Source: Bradyrhizobium valentinum (GTDB taxonomy: Bacteria > Pseudomonadota > Alphaproteobacteria > Rhizobiales > Xanthobacteraceae). From it: a DNA stretch of 56,837 bases. The notes under the pieces were generated by a model. It was not told the DNA's origin. It made no database searches and saw only the letters and a program-made list of their open reading frames with translations. The stretch lies in NCBI RefSeq assembly GCF_001440405.1, contig NZ_LLXX01000180.1, positions 1-56,837 on the forward strand. Reading direction: 5' to 3'. A program made the position numbers and the translations under genes. How positions within the stretch are numbered: the first letter of the stretch is position 1; every line of letters begins with the position of its first letter. Below are positions 1-7,937 of this stretch, in pieces.

Positions 1-382
1 GGGGGCTGGCCGTCCGTGGCGGCGGCATAAACTGCGGCTCACGCGCCGCGCGTCCACTGCGCGCCGGCGGCGGCTCGGCATCGAGGCTGTCGGACTGCGA
101 TCCAAAAGGGCCGAGCCACGCATCGAGCACGCGACTCATCTTGCCCTTTTTCCGCCGCTTCGGCCGGGCCGGACGCCGCGCGCCCGGACGTGGTTCGTCG
201 CGCGGTGGATGCCGCAGCGGCGGCCGCTGGTCCTGCAGATTGTCCTGCTCAAAGGCCTGCCGCAATCGCTGCAGTTCGAGGATCAGCGCCTGGCCTTGCG
301 GCGCAGCCGCCTCGGCATCCGTTCCTTCGAACCGGCTCCGCACCACTCTTTCGTCGGCATGGACGTGATCAAAATTCTTCAT
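1..382 (-). CDS. N-terminal part of a protein encoded with the type I secretion ATPase (possibly the HlyD-type adaptor); runs off the window
   Basis: The ATG at 382 overlaps the stop of the ATPase gene by four bases (ATGA), so the two are translationally coupled and the product very probably serves the same secretion system. About 127 residues are visible. They are hydrophilic and probably disordered: an acidic start (MKNFDHVHADERVV), a short Gln/Leu-rich helix around residues 30-50, then a Pro/Arg-rich basic stretch including RPKRRKKGK. No membrane segment or known domain is reached before the edge. In type I secretion operons the gene after the ATPase usually encodes the HlyD-family periplasmic adaptor. 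If that holds here, this would be an unusually long cytoplasmic extension ahead of its transmembrane helix. The coding status is firm, the identity is inference. Confidence 0.6.
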   Translation of the reverse strand, partial: MKNFDHVHADERVVRSRFEGTDAEAAAPQGQALILELQRLRQAFEQDNLQDQRPPLRHPPRDEPRPGARRPARPKRRKKGKMSRVLDAWLGPFGSQSDSLDAEPPPARSGRAAREPQFMPPPRTASP

Positions 383-2220
383 GACGAAACACTCTCGGCA
401 AGCGATGCGCGCTGCTCTGCCTTGGCTTGCGGCGGCGGCTGCGACGGCGCCCCCTTGCCGTTGGCGTTGCGAACGCGCGCGAACACCTCTTCGCTCGGGC
501 CGAACGCGATCGCTTTGCCCTCGTAGAGCACCATCGTCATATCAAGCGCGGAGAGCGCGCTCGGGCGGTGCGAGATGACGACGACGATGGATTTATTCTG
601 ACGCATGATGGAGATGGCGCGCGTCAAGGCGTTCTCGCCGTCGGCATCCAGATTGGCGTTGGGCTCATCGAGCACCAACAGGAACGGGTCGCCGAACACG
701 GCGCGCGCCAAGCCAACGCGCTGCTTCTGGCCAGCCGACAACGATATGCCGCCCGCCCCTATCCGCGTCGCGTAGCCTTCCGGCAGGCGCAGGATGATGT
801 CATGGACGCCGGCGATCTGCGCGGCCTTGAGGATGGCGTCGGAGGTCGCATTCTCGTCGAAACGGCAGATGTTCTCGGCCACGGTGCCGTCGAACAAGCC
901 GACATCCTGCGGAAGATAGCCGATGTGCCGGCCGAGATCCTCGTTGCGCCATTGATCGAGCGCCGCGCCGTCTAGTCGCACGGCGCCGCGATGCGCCGGC
1001 CAGATTCCAACCAGCGCCTTGGAGAGCGATGTCTTGCCCGACGCGCTCGCCCCGAGCAGCGCCAGCCCCGCGCCGGCCTTGAGCGAAAACGTGACACCAG
1101 ACACGATCGGCATATCGAAGCCCGGCGCAGCCACCGCAAGATTCTGCACGGAGAGTTCGCGGCAGGGACGCGGCAGCTTGACCGGCGGCGCCGGAGGCGG
1201 CGCGGTCGCCTTGCAGATGTCACGCAGCCGGGCGAGGCCCTGGCGGGCGGAAGCCAGTTGCTTCCAGGTCCCCAGCGCGATTTCGACGGGCGCGAGCGCG
1301 CGTCCCATCAGGATCGAGGACGCAATCATGATGCCGCCCGACGCCTTGTCGGCGATGACGAGATAGGCGCCTATGCCCAGCATTCCCGATTGCAGAATGT
1401 AGCGCAGCACCTTCGCGGCCGAGCCAAGATTGGCATAGACGTCGCTCGCGCGGATGTTTTCCTGCAGGTACCGTTCGTTGGCTTGCGACCAGCGCGCCGT
1501 CAATCGGTCCGTCATGCCGAGCGCCCGAACGATTTCCGCGTTGCGCTGCGTCGCATCCGCCAGCACCTGCCGCTGCGCGTTCATATCCATCGCCGCCTTG
1601 GCGGAGCCGCGCGAGATCCGCTCGGTCAGCAGCGTCATGGCAATGATCGCCGCGGTGCCGAGCAGCGCCGTGAAGCCGATCAGCGGGTGAAACAGAAACA
1701 GCCCGATCAGAAAGACCGGGATCCAAGGCATGTCCAGGAACGCCGTCGGCCCCATGCCCGACATGAAGGTGCGCACCTGATCGAGATCGCGCAGCGGCTG
1801 CTGCATCAGGACCGGCTTGACCCCGCGCAGCGGCAAGGTAGCGAGCGCCGAGTGGATCGATGTCTGCAGCCCGGCGTCGAACAGCGTTGCGATCCGGCAG
1901 AGCATCCGCGACCGCATGGCGTCGAAATATCCCTGCACCAGATAGGCAAACAGCACCATCAGGGACAGACCGAACAGGGTCGCAAGGTTACGGCTCGGGA
2001 TGACCCGGTCGTACACCTGCAGCATATAGAGTGAACCCGACAGCATCAGGATGTTGATGACGCCGCTGAACACGGCGACGCCGATCATGCGGCGTCCGCT
2101 CGCGCGCATCGCGTTCGCAACGGGATCGTCGGCGGCCAGCGTCGAAAACAGGCCCGAAATCGCACGGGGCGCCGCCGCTGCCCGCGCTCGGCCCTGTGCC
2201 TGACCCTGAGCGATACCCAT
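379..2220 (-). CDS. Type I secretion system ABC transporter/permease (PrtD/HlyB-like)
   Basis: Inner-membrane ATPase of a type I secretion system, which with an adaptor and a TolC-like channel exports proteins in one step. The 613-residue product has an N-terminal membrane domain (hydrophobic segments from about residue 45, e.g. VFSGVINILMLSGSLYMLQV) and a C-terminal nucleotide-binding domain. Walker A is GASASGKT (near 390), the signature is LSAGQ rather than LSGGQ (near 494), Walker B is LLVLDEPNAN (near 515), and the H-loop is ISHRPS. It has no N-terminal C39 peptidase domain, which fits the PrtD type used for RTX proteases. I chose the ATG at 2220, preceded by AAGGGCAG, because it gives family length and begins just before the conserved membrane domain. 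The frame stays open to 2499, which would add 93 residues of unlikely composition. Confidence 0.9.
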   Translation of the reverse strand: MGIAQGQAQGRARAAAAPRAISGLFSTLAADDPVANAMRASGRRMIGVAVFSGVINILMLSGSLYMLQVYDRVIPSRNLATLFGLSLMVLFAYLVQGYFDAMRSRMLCRIATLFDAGLQTSIHSALATLPLRGVKPVLMQQPLRDLDQVRTFMSGMGPTAFLDMPWIPVFLIGLFLFHPLIGFTALLGTAAIIAMTLLTERISRGSAKAAMDMNAQRQVLADATQRNAEIVRALGMTDRLTARWSQANERYLQENIRASDVYANLGSAAKVLRYILQSGMLGIGAYLVIADKASGGIMIASSILMGRALAPVEIALGTWKQLASARQGLARLRDICKATAPPPAPPVKLPRPCRELSVQNLAVAAPGFDMPIVSGVTFSLKAGAGLALLGASASGKTSLSKALVGIWPAHRGAVRLDGAALDQWRNEDLGRHIGYLPQDVGLFDGTVAENICRFDENATSDAILKAAQIAGVHDIILRLPEGYATRIGAGGISLSAGQKQRVGLARAVFGDPFLLVLDEPNANLDADGENALTRAISIMRQNKSIVVVISHRPSALSALDMTMVLYEGKAIAFGPSEEVFARVRNANGKGAPSQPPPQAKAEQRASLAESVSS

Positions 2221-2663
2221 TGAACTGCCCTTTGACCCGCTTGAAGCGTCGGGTCTCCCTGCAAGCCTCCATGACGCGCGATGCAGACCATTTTTCGGCG
2301 AGAATACGACGAATGCCAATTGTTCGAGTTCACGTGAGGGTAGAACGATGGCAAATACTGCTTTGTTGCCGCTCCGAAGTGCACGATCGAACAACATCCC
2401 GGCGCGTGAGAGCAGACGCTTCGGATTCGTGCGACGGAAGCTGACAACAACCTCCCCGCGCGTGCTATTTTCGTCGTTTTTCGGCGCGGTGCGCGTCACG
2501 GATTCGTCCGTCTATCACCTTGCTTCAGCGCGCATTGGTCGCTGTGTCGGCCGAAAGACGCCATGAAGCTAAATGATCCTTCACCGTGCGCACATCCTGC
2601 TCCCCGGCGGGAGGCTGTGCCCACACGTCATGAAATTGCAGGGATAGCGGGGGACGAACAATA
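2221..2663. promoter_or_regulatory. Divergent intergenic region between secretion ATPase and its candidate substrate
   Basis: This 443-bp stretch has no convincing gene. The ATPase frame continues into it to 2499 but lacks a good start. It must hold the promoters for the leftward ATPase operon and the rightward gene at 2664. A purine-rich ribosome-binding site (GGGGGA) lies just before 2664. I could not identify -35/-10 boxes with confidence. Confidence 0.45.
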
Positions 2664-3743
2664 ATGGCTCGCTTTGCTCACGAACATCAACCCGACGTTG
2701 ATCTCGATCTCCCGATCGATCAAGTCGTCGATCCGTCGGTCGCTCCGGCTTCGCCGTCCACGATGCCATCAGAGGAAACGCTGCCGGACAACCCAACGAC
2801 GACACGACCGATCGGTTCGAGTTTCTCCGACCTCGGCACCACCTTCAGCGGCATGGCTCGACCGCCGACGGATACTTCGCCGCAAAACGCCCTCGACCAA
2901 GGCGGCCAGGGAGCTGGCAGCACTGCACACCGCACCAACGATCTCACCACGGTGCAGAACAATCTGCTGGCCGAACTCAATACAGGCCAGTTTTCCGGCG
3001 CCGCGCTCGGCCATGTTCAGGCGATCTTGTCCGACATCACGAGCGCCATCTCGGCAGCCAACACCTCGGTGAGCGGTGGTGGCATGCCCGGCGCAGAACA
3101 AGCGCTCCGCGCCAGCCATCTCAGTATCCTCAACACCGTCAACACCGATCCCGTGCTGGCGAATCCGGCGGCGCAGAACGGGGTAACCGAACCAATCGCG
3201 GCGCCCGAGGGTGTCCGCGCTGACAGGACGGCGGCCACCGCGCCAGATGCCAATTCGGCGGAGACCACCAATCTGGCGGAGGCTTGCGACGCCGAGAACA
3301 CGGCGCAGATCGACGAGAACCTCGATGCTGCGATAGCAGAGATGGAAGCGTTGATAGCTGCAAACCCTGAGCTGTTCGTTGGGTTGACCGTCGACGATGC
3401 CGACGAGATCGTGCAGCAGATCCAGCTCGAACTCAGCCATGTCAACAAGGGGGACGTCCCTGTCGGTGCGGCACAGGACAGCAGTGGCGATATCACCGAT
3501 ATCGTTACGGGCGATATCAATCTGGCAAGCATGACTGCACAAGGCCAGCCGAACTTGCCTGGACAGCAGGCCATCAACATCGCGGGCGCTAGCGAAACCC
3601 AGGCCGCGCCGCAAGTTGCCACTATCGCGATCGGCGATGTGCCGGTCCCGATTGTAACGACGGAAGCCCCCACGATCGTCGTCGATCACAGCCATTCGGA
3701 CATGCCCGAATTCGCACATCATTTGCATCACATGTGGGGATAG
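2664..3743 (+). CDS. Acidic, His-tailed hypothetical protein; candidate type I secretion substrate
   Basis: I do not recognise a family. The 359-residue product is rich in Asp, Ala, Thr and Gln, has no signal peptide or membrane segment, and looks mostly low-complexity. The N-terminus is charged (HEHQPDVDLDLPIDQVVDP). A more structured helix-forming part lies near residues 90-150 (LTTVQNNLLAELNTG, ALGHVQAILSDITSAI) and another near 200-265. The C-terminus carries a histidine cluster ending HHLHHMWG. It is divergent from the type I secretion ATPase, and lack of a Sec signal together with that position suggests an uncleaved C-terminal secretion signal. No GGxGxDxUx RTX repeats are visible, so it is not a classical RTX protein. 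The His-rich end could bind metal. Coding is likely from length and a clear ribosome-binding site; function is inference. Confidence 0.7.
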   Translation: MARFAHEHQPDVDLDLPIDQVVDPSVAPASPSTMPSEETLPDNPTTTRPIGSSFSDLGTTFSGMARPPTDTSPQNALDQGGQGAGSTAHRTNDLTTVQNNLLAELNTGQFSGAALGHVQAILSDITSAISAANTSVSGGGMPGAEQALRASHLSILNTVNTDPVLANPAAQNGVTEPIAAPEGVRADRTAATAPDANSAETTNLAEACDAENTAQIDENLDAAIAEMEALIAANPELFVGLTVDDADEIVQQIQLELSHVNKGDVPVGAAQDSSGDITDIVTGDINLASMTAQGQPNLPGQQAINIAGASETQAAPQVATIAIGDVPVPIVTTEAPTIVVDHSHSDMPEFAHHLHHMWG

Positions 3744-4005
3744 CGGCGCGCGGCGCGGCCTCCAGCCGTCGCGGATGCTCTCGCGGCGCTGGAGGCCAAT
3801 GCATCACATCAAGAAACGCGTTCGCCGATCCGGCTCACGCGGCGGGGCGTACAGAAGACCTTTTCATCGGCCTGCGTCCGGAAACGATCTAGACGATGAC
3901 CTCAACAGCGGCTTTGGGATCATCATTGGTACGGCAGCGACATCGGCGGTTGGGGAAACGACGCCAACGGTTGCTGACCGGGAAGTGAAGTAGCGGGGCG
4001 TATGC

Positions 4006-5886
4006 GTGAGGCAGCGTAAGACGGACTATGGGACGATCATTCTACACTGGACGTTCGTGGCAGCCTTCGCCGTTGCGCTCGTCACCGGCTTACGCATTGC
4101 GACCGAAACGCCTGACCGGACCTGGATCAACTGGTTCGATGCCGTACTGCCGCGCGACAGCGTATGGATCGCCCATATGCAGGCCGCGATCGTCCTGGTC
4201 GCCGTGGCGATCGGCTACATCGTCTATATGGTCCGCTCCGGACTCGGGCGCCGCGTCCAGCTCGACAAGGTTCGCCTGCGCGGGCTGTTCGGCCGCGGGC
4301 AGGCGAGGTTAAGCGCCGTGATCGCCCTGATGTACTGGATTTTCTTTGTCACGATGCTTGGGCTGCTGGTCAGCGGCGGCGCACTCTATTTCGGCTTCTA
4401 CTCCGGCTACGACGTGGCGATGCTGCATTGGGTGGGGACCTGGGTGATCCTCGCCTTTGTCGTCCTTCATGTGCTGACCCAGTACAAGAGCGGCGGCGCT
4501 TCGCAACTGCTGCGCATCTTTCGTCCCGCCCCGCTGCCTGCGCCGCCGCCGCGGCTCGACGCCGTCGAACTGCTGGGCCTGCTGGCCGAGCGGTCGGCGC
4601 GCCCGCCGGAATCCGAAAATCTCGATGCGCCGCCCGAAGTACCCCATCCGCTGCAGCCGCGCGCAGACATGCGCCGCGATCGAGCATCTGAAGCAGATCC
4701 GGCGCCCCGCCCGCCGGCCGGCCCTGCGCGATCGCGAAACCCGACCCTGCAGGCCAATGCGTTCGTGGTCGCGGCCGCCGCCGCGATCACGGGCGCGTCG
4801 CTCATCGTCGCTACCGATCGGCTGGCGGTCGACAGCGTGCAGATTCGCCGCATCAATCCCGCCGACGCACCAAGCCTCGACGGTGATACGTCCGATCGGG
4901 CCTGGCGCGGCGTCAAGCCGTTCTCGCTGCTCACCGGAGAAGGCGGAAACTTCGACGGCAAGGGAGAAGCCAGAATCGAGATTCGCGCGGTGCATGACGG
5001 CACCTATGCGTATTTCCTTTTCACCTGGCAGGATTCGACCCGCTCGCTGAAGCACCTGCCGCTCGTCAAGGAAGGTGACGGATGGCATCTGCTGCATTCC
5101 GGCTTTCAGCTCGGCGACGAGCATCAGTACAACGAAGACAAGTTTTCGGTGCTGCTGACCACGTCGGATGTCACGCTGGCCGGCGGGCGAACCTTCCATC
5201 CGGGGCCGCAGCCGGTTGCCGGCGCGCCAGCCACCATGAGCGGCCGCGGGCTGCATTACACGGCAACCGGCTATGCCGATGTCTGGCAGTGGAAAGCCAC
5301 CAGCGGCGCGACCGGATGGATGGACGACGCGCATTTCGGGCCGCCGCTGAATCCTACCCCGATGCAAGCGGCCAACGTCGTTCCGTACAAAGGCGGCTTC
5401 GCGCCCGATCCGGGAACGGCAAGCTACCGGGACAATTTCACCGTCGAGGCCGACACGTCAGGTGGTCCGCGCCGCAGCCGCTTGGTCGCGCCGCTGCGCC
5501 TGCCCAAAGTCGTCGCTGCCACCACCGCCGCATTGGGGGATATCGATCTCGATCCCAACCATGGCGAAAGCGACGGCGCGCGCTGGTTCATGACCGATCA
5601 GGATTCAGTGCCCTATTCGACCGACACCGATGCGCGCATCCCGACCGGCACCGTGATCCCGGGCGTCATCCTGGGCGGGGAATTTTCAGGCGACCGCGCC
5701 GACGTTCGAAGTGCAGCCCGCTGGGCTTCCGGCCATTGGGCGCTCGAGGTGAAACGTCGGCTCGACACCGTCAGCCAGTTTGACGTGCCGATCAAGACCG
5801 GCGTCTTCATGCGGGTCGCCGCTTTCGACCACAGCCAGATCAGACATACACGGCACGTCCGGCCCATTCGTATCGAGGTGGAATAA
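4006..5886 (+). CDS. Cytochrome b561-type membrane protein fused to an ethylbenzene-dehydrogenase-like heme domain
   Basis: Predicted electron-transfer protein of 626 residues. Residues 1-175 form a four-helix cytochrome b module with candidate heme ligands in IILHWTFV, WIAHMQAA, AMLHWVGTW and FVVLHVLTQY. A Pro-rich linker of about 75 residues follows, then a further hydrophobic helix (ANAFVVAAAAAITGASLIVA). The remaining 350 residues resemble the heme-binding gamma subunit of ethylbenzene/DMSO-reductase-type enzymes (starting near INPADAPSLDGDTSDRAW, with the YFLFTWQDS strand). That domain would sit in the periplasm. The start is GTG at 4006. The stop abuts the ATG of the downstream reductase, so the two form one unit: cytosolic NAD(P)H could feed electrons through b hemes to the periplasmic heme. 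The partner is unknown and no catalytic molybdenum subunit is nearby. Confidence 0.82.
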   Translation: MRQRKTDYGTIILHWTFVAAFAVALVTGLRIATETPDRTWINWFDAVLPRDSVWIAHMQAAIVLVAVAIGYIVYMVRSGLGRRVQLDKVRLRGLFGRGQARLSAVIALMYWIFFVTMLGLLVSGGALYFGFYSGYDVAMLHWVGTWVILAFVVLHVLTQYKSGGASQLLRIFRPAPLPAPPPRLDAVELLGLLAERSARPPESENLDAPPEVPHPLQPRADMRRDRASEADPAPRPPAGPARSRNPTLQANAFVVAAAAAITGASLIVATDRLAVDSVQIRRINPADAPSLDGDTSDRAWRGVKPFSLLTGEGGNFDGKGEARIEIRAVHDGTYAYFLFTWQDSTRSLKHLPLVKEGDGWHLLHSGFQLGDEHQYNEDKFSVLLTTSDVTLAGGRTFHPGPQPVAGAPATMSGRGLHYTATGYADVWQWKATSGATGWMDDAHFGPPLNPTPMQAANVVPYKGGFAPDPGTASYRDNFTVEADTSGGPRRSRLVAPLRLPKVVAATTAALGDIDLDPNHGESDGARWFMTDQDSVPYSTDTDARIPTGTVIPGVILGGEFSGDRADVRSAARWASGHWALEVKRRLDTVSQFDVPIKTGVFMRVAAFDHSQIRHTRHVRPIRIEVE

Positions 5887-6975
5887 ATGTCAAAGATTTG
5901 CAAAGTCACGATCAACGACGAGCCGTTTCTGGCGAATCGCGGCGAGCTTCTGCTCGATTGGGCGTTGATGAACGGCGTCGATCTTCCGCACGATTGCCGC
6001 TCCGGAATTTGCGGCGCCTGCCGCGTGCGCCTCGTCGACGGCACGGTGTTCGGCGGCCACAGCCGGGGCGACGACATGATCCATGCCTGCCAGGCCAGAA
6101 TCGTCTCCGATCTCGAGATTGCGATCGAAGCCGCTCCCGAGCCGGTGGCGTTGTCGGCGGAAGTGGCGCAGACCGTTCAGCTCGCGCCCGACGTGGTTGG
6201 CGTCGATGTGGAGCTGCCGAAGCCGCTCGATTACCTTCCCGGCCAGTATTGCAAGCTGCAGTTTCAGGGATTCCCGGCACGGTCCTACAGCCCGACCTAT
6301 CCGCTGGAAGGCCCTCCCCACGATCGCCTGCTGCACTTTCACATCCGGAAGGTGACGGACGGGCTGGTATCCTCGGCGCTCGGCCGCGAAATCCGCCCCG
6401 GGCACCGCGTCAAGCTGACGGGACCGTACGGCCGCGCCTTTTTCAGGAAAGGCCATGCCGGCCGTATCGTTCTCGTCGCCAGCGGCACCGGTTTCGCCCC
6501 GATGTGGTCGGTCGCGGTTGCCGCGATCATGGAGCAGCCGCAGCGCGACATGGTCTTCATCGTGCAGGCCCGCAGCATCCGCTCGCTCTACATGCATGCC
6601 GCGCTGTGCCGGCTGGCGCTGTTTCCCAACGTCACCCTGATCCCGATGGTGTCGGAGCCGCAGCAAATCTCGCACGCGATTCAGAGCGGCAGGCCGACCG
6701 ATCATCTGCCGAAGCTAACGCCGGACGACGTGGTCTATACCGCGGGCGCGCCGGCGATGACGGATGCGGTAGCGCGGATCGCGAAGGCTGGCGGCGCCCG
6801 ATGCTACACGGACCCCTTCGTGCAGGAAGCGCGCACGGTCGAACAGACGGGGTTGATGTCGCGCCTCACCGGCTGGCTCAACGAGCCGAGGAGCGCACCC
6901 ATCCCGCTGCAGCCGTCGCAAAAGCCGGCGCCGATGCCGCGAGGCGCAGCCGCAGTCGGCGTGGGTAACCGCTAG
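5887..6975 (+). CDS. 2Fe-2S ferredoxin / FAD-NAD(P)H oxidoreductase
   Basis: Modular reductase of 362 residues, built like phenol hydroxylase or CDP-6-deoxyglucoseen reductases. Residues 1-85 are a plant-type ferredoxin domain with cluster ligands in DCRSGICGACRV and HACQA. The FAD domain carries the flavin-binding RSYSPTYP (R-x-Y-S), and the NAD domain carries LVASGTGFAPM and ends near YTDPFVQE. The last 45 residues are a Pro-rich extension not seen in the compact family core. The ATG directly follows the TAA of the b561/heme-domain gene with no gap, so co-translation is expected. The likely role is to pass electrons from NAD(P)H to that membrane cytochrome. Family assignment is firm; the physiological partner is inferred from context. 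Confidence 0.88.
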   Translation: MSKICKVTINDEPFLANRGELLLDWALMNGVDLPHDCRSGICGACRVRLVDGTVFGGHSRGDDMIHACQARIVSDLEIAIEAAPEPVALSAEVAQTVQLAPDVVGVDVELPKPLDYLPGQYCKLQFQGFPARSYSPTYPLEGPPHDRLLHFHIRKVTDGLVSSALGREIRPGHRVKLTGPYGRAFFRKGHAGRIVLVASGTGFAPMWSVAVAAIMEQPQRDMVFIVQARSIRSLYMHAALCRLALFPNVTLIPMVSEPQQISHAIQSGRPTDHLPKLTPDDVVYTAGAPAMTDAVARIAKAGGARCYTDPFVQEARTVEQTGLMSRLTGWLNEPRSAPIPLQPSQKPAPMPRGAAAVGVGNR

Positions 6976-7027
6976 CCCGGCCGCAGAATAGCCGGGGTGG
7001 TCATGCTGCGGGGCAGTAGCCCCCGCA
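6976..7027. terminator. Pair of GC-rich hairpins between convergent genes
   Basis: Right after the reductase stop, CCCGGC (6976-6981) pairs with GCCGGG (6991-6996), and TGCGGGG (7007-7013) pairs with CCCCGCA (7021-7027). They lie between convergent genes, where termination is needed, but neither is followed by a clear T-run, so they may act only as weak or Rho-assisted terminators. Confidence 0.35.
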
Positions 7028-7063
7028 TCTTGTCCCGGCGATGATCGACAACGCGGCGGACTT

Positions 7064-7870
7064 TCAGCCGGAGATCGCTGCGATATACCGCCGGACGGAC
7101 ATTTCGAACGCCACCCTGGCATTGCCTTCGATGTTGCGGCCCCACCACGCGCCATAGATGCGGTCGAAGACCAGCGGCTCGACTACACTTGCGATGCGGC
7201 GCACCGCGGCGGCATTGAGCGGAATGTAGTTTGGAAAGCTATACATGAAGCTGAGTGAGCGGCGGTCCATCGCGACCATCGCAACGTCCCCCGTGAGCAA
7301 TGCACCCCTCCCCTCCGCGCCCGCGCGCCAATGAAGGATCGTGCCGCCGGCGAAATGTCCGCCGGTCCGCAGCAGAAGAATGTCGTCGGAGAGCCTGTGG
7401 CTGTCGCCGCTCCACGGCACGATGGTGGGATGCGGCCGGGTGACGAAGGCGCGATCGTCGCCATGCAGGTAGACCGGCACGCCGCCGAACGCTTCGCTCC
7501 AGTCGGCAACCGCGCCATAGTAATGCGGATGCGAGACGGCAATCGCCTTCAGGCCGCCGAGGGCGCGGACATAGTCGATGGCTTCGCGGGTAACCATCGG
7601 CACACAATCCCACATCACGCAACCATCGGGCTCCCGCACCAACAGTGCGCGTTGTCCGATCGCAAAGCCCGGCTGCATGCTGATGCCGGGAATGCCGAGA
7701 TCGTCACGCCAGACGAGCTTGTAGCGTTTCGTTAGTTCCTCGCGCGTGAGCCATGCCTGACCCTTCCAGTTCACAAATTGCCGCTCGTCTTCGCAGACCA
7801 AGCACGCTGACGGCGGCTCAGCGCTTTCAGGAAACTGGGCCCCACATTGCTCGCAGGTCCATAACGGCAT
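7064..7870 (-). CDS. Zinc-ribbon plus metallo-beta-lactamase-like protein with degenerate metal site
   Basis: The 268-residue product begins with a rubredoxin-like zinc ribbon (CEQC at about 6-9 and CLVC at about 23-26). A metallo-beta-lactamase-like fold follows. Its strand-loop elements are visible as AIAVSHPHYYGAVADW, RTGGHFAGGT and LLTGDVAMV. The usual HxHxDH metal motif reads H-P-H-Y-Y-G, so the Asp and third His are missing, although the later His (GGHF) and Asp (TGD) remain. The protein may bind one metal or have lost hydrolase activity. The ATG at 7870 has GGAG eight bases upstream. A GTG nine bases earlier overlaps that site and is less likely. It is convergent with the redox operon and followed upstream by the gamma-glutamyltransferase gene. 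Confidence 0.75.
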   Translation of the reverse strand: MPLWTCEQCGAQFPESAEPPSACLVCEDERQFVNWKGQAWLTREELTKRYKLVWRDDLGIPGISMQPGFAIGQRALLVREPDGCVMWDCVPMVTREAIDYVRALGGLKAIAVSHPHYYGAVADWSEAFGGVPVYLHGDDRAFVTRPHPTIVPWSGDSHRLSDDILLLRTGGHFAGGTILHWRAGAEGRGALLTGDVAMVAMDRRSLSFMYSFPNYIPLNAAAVRRIASVVEPLVFDRIYGAWWGRNIEGNARVAFEMSVRRYIAAISG

Positions 7871-7937
7871 CGGCGTCACTCCAAATTGGAGGAGTGATAG
7901 CGCAAAACAAACAGGCCGGCCAATGACAGCCTCGTGC

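Noticed and set aside
2221..2499. N-terminal extension of the secretion ATPase
   Set aside because: The 93 extra residues do not resemble the family, and the ATG at 2220 has a ribosome-binding site and gives normal length.
2769..3731. Long antisense frame (320 codons) over the candidate secreted protein gene
   Set aside because: High GC produces long shadow frames; the antisense translation is Arg/Asp-rich and lacks a start signal, while the forward frame has a good ribosome-binding site.
3775..3993. A 72-codon open frame between the candidate secreted protein and the b561 gene
   Set aside because: The translation is Arg/Gly-rich at the start, has no ribosome-binding site and no family features; the 262-bp gap is better read as non-coding.
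6976..7027. The hairpins after the reductase as an annotated strong terminator
   Set aside because: Neither stem is followed by a T-run, so only a low-confidence terminator was listed.
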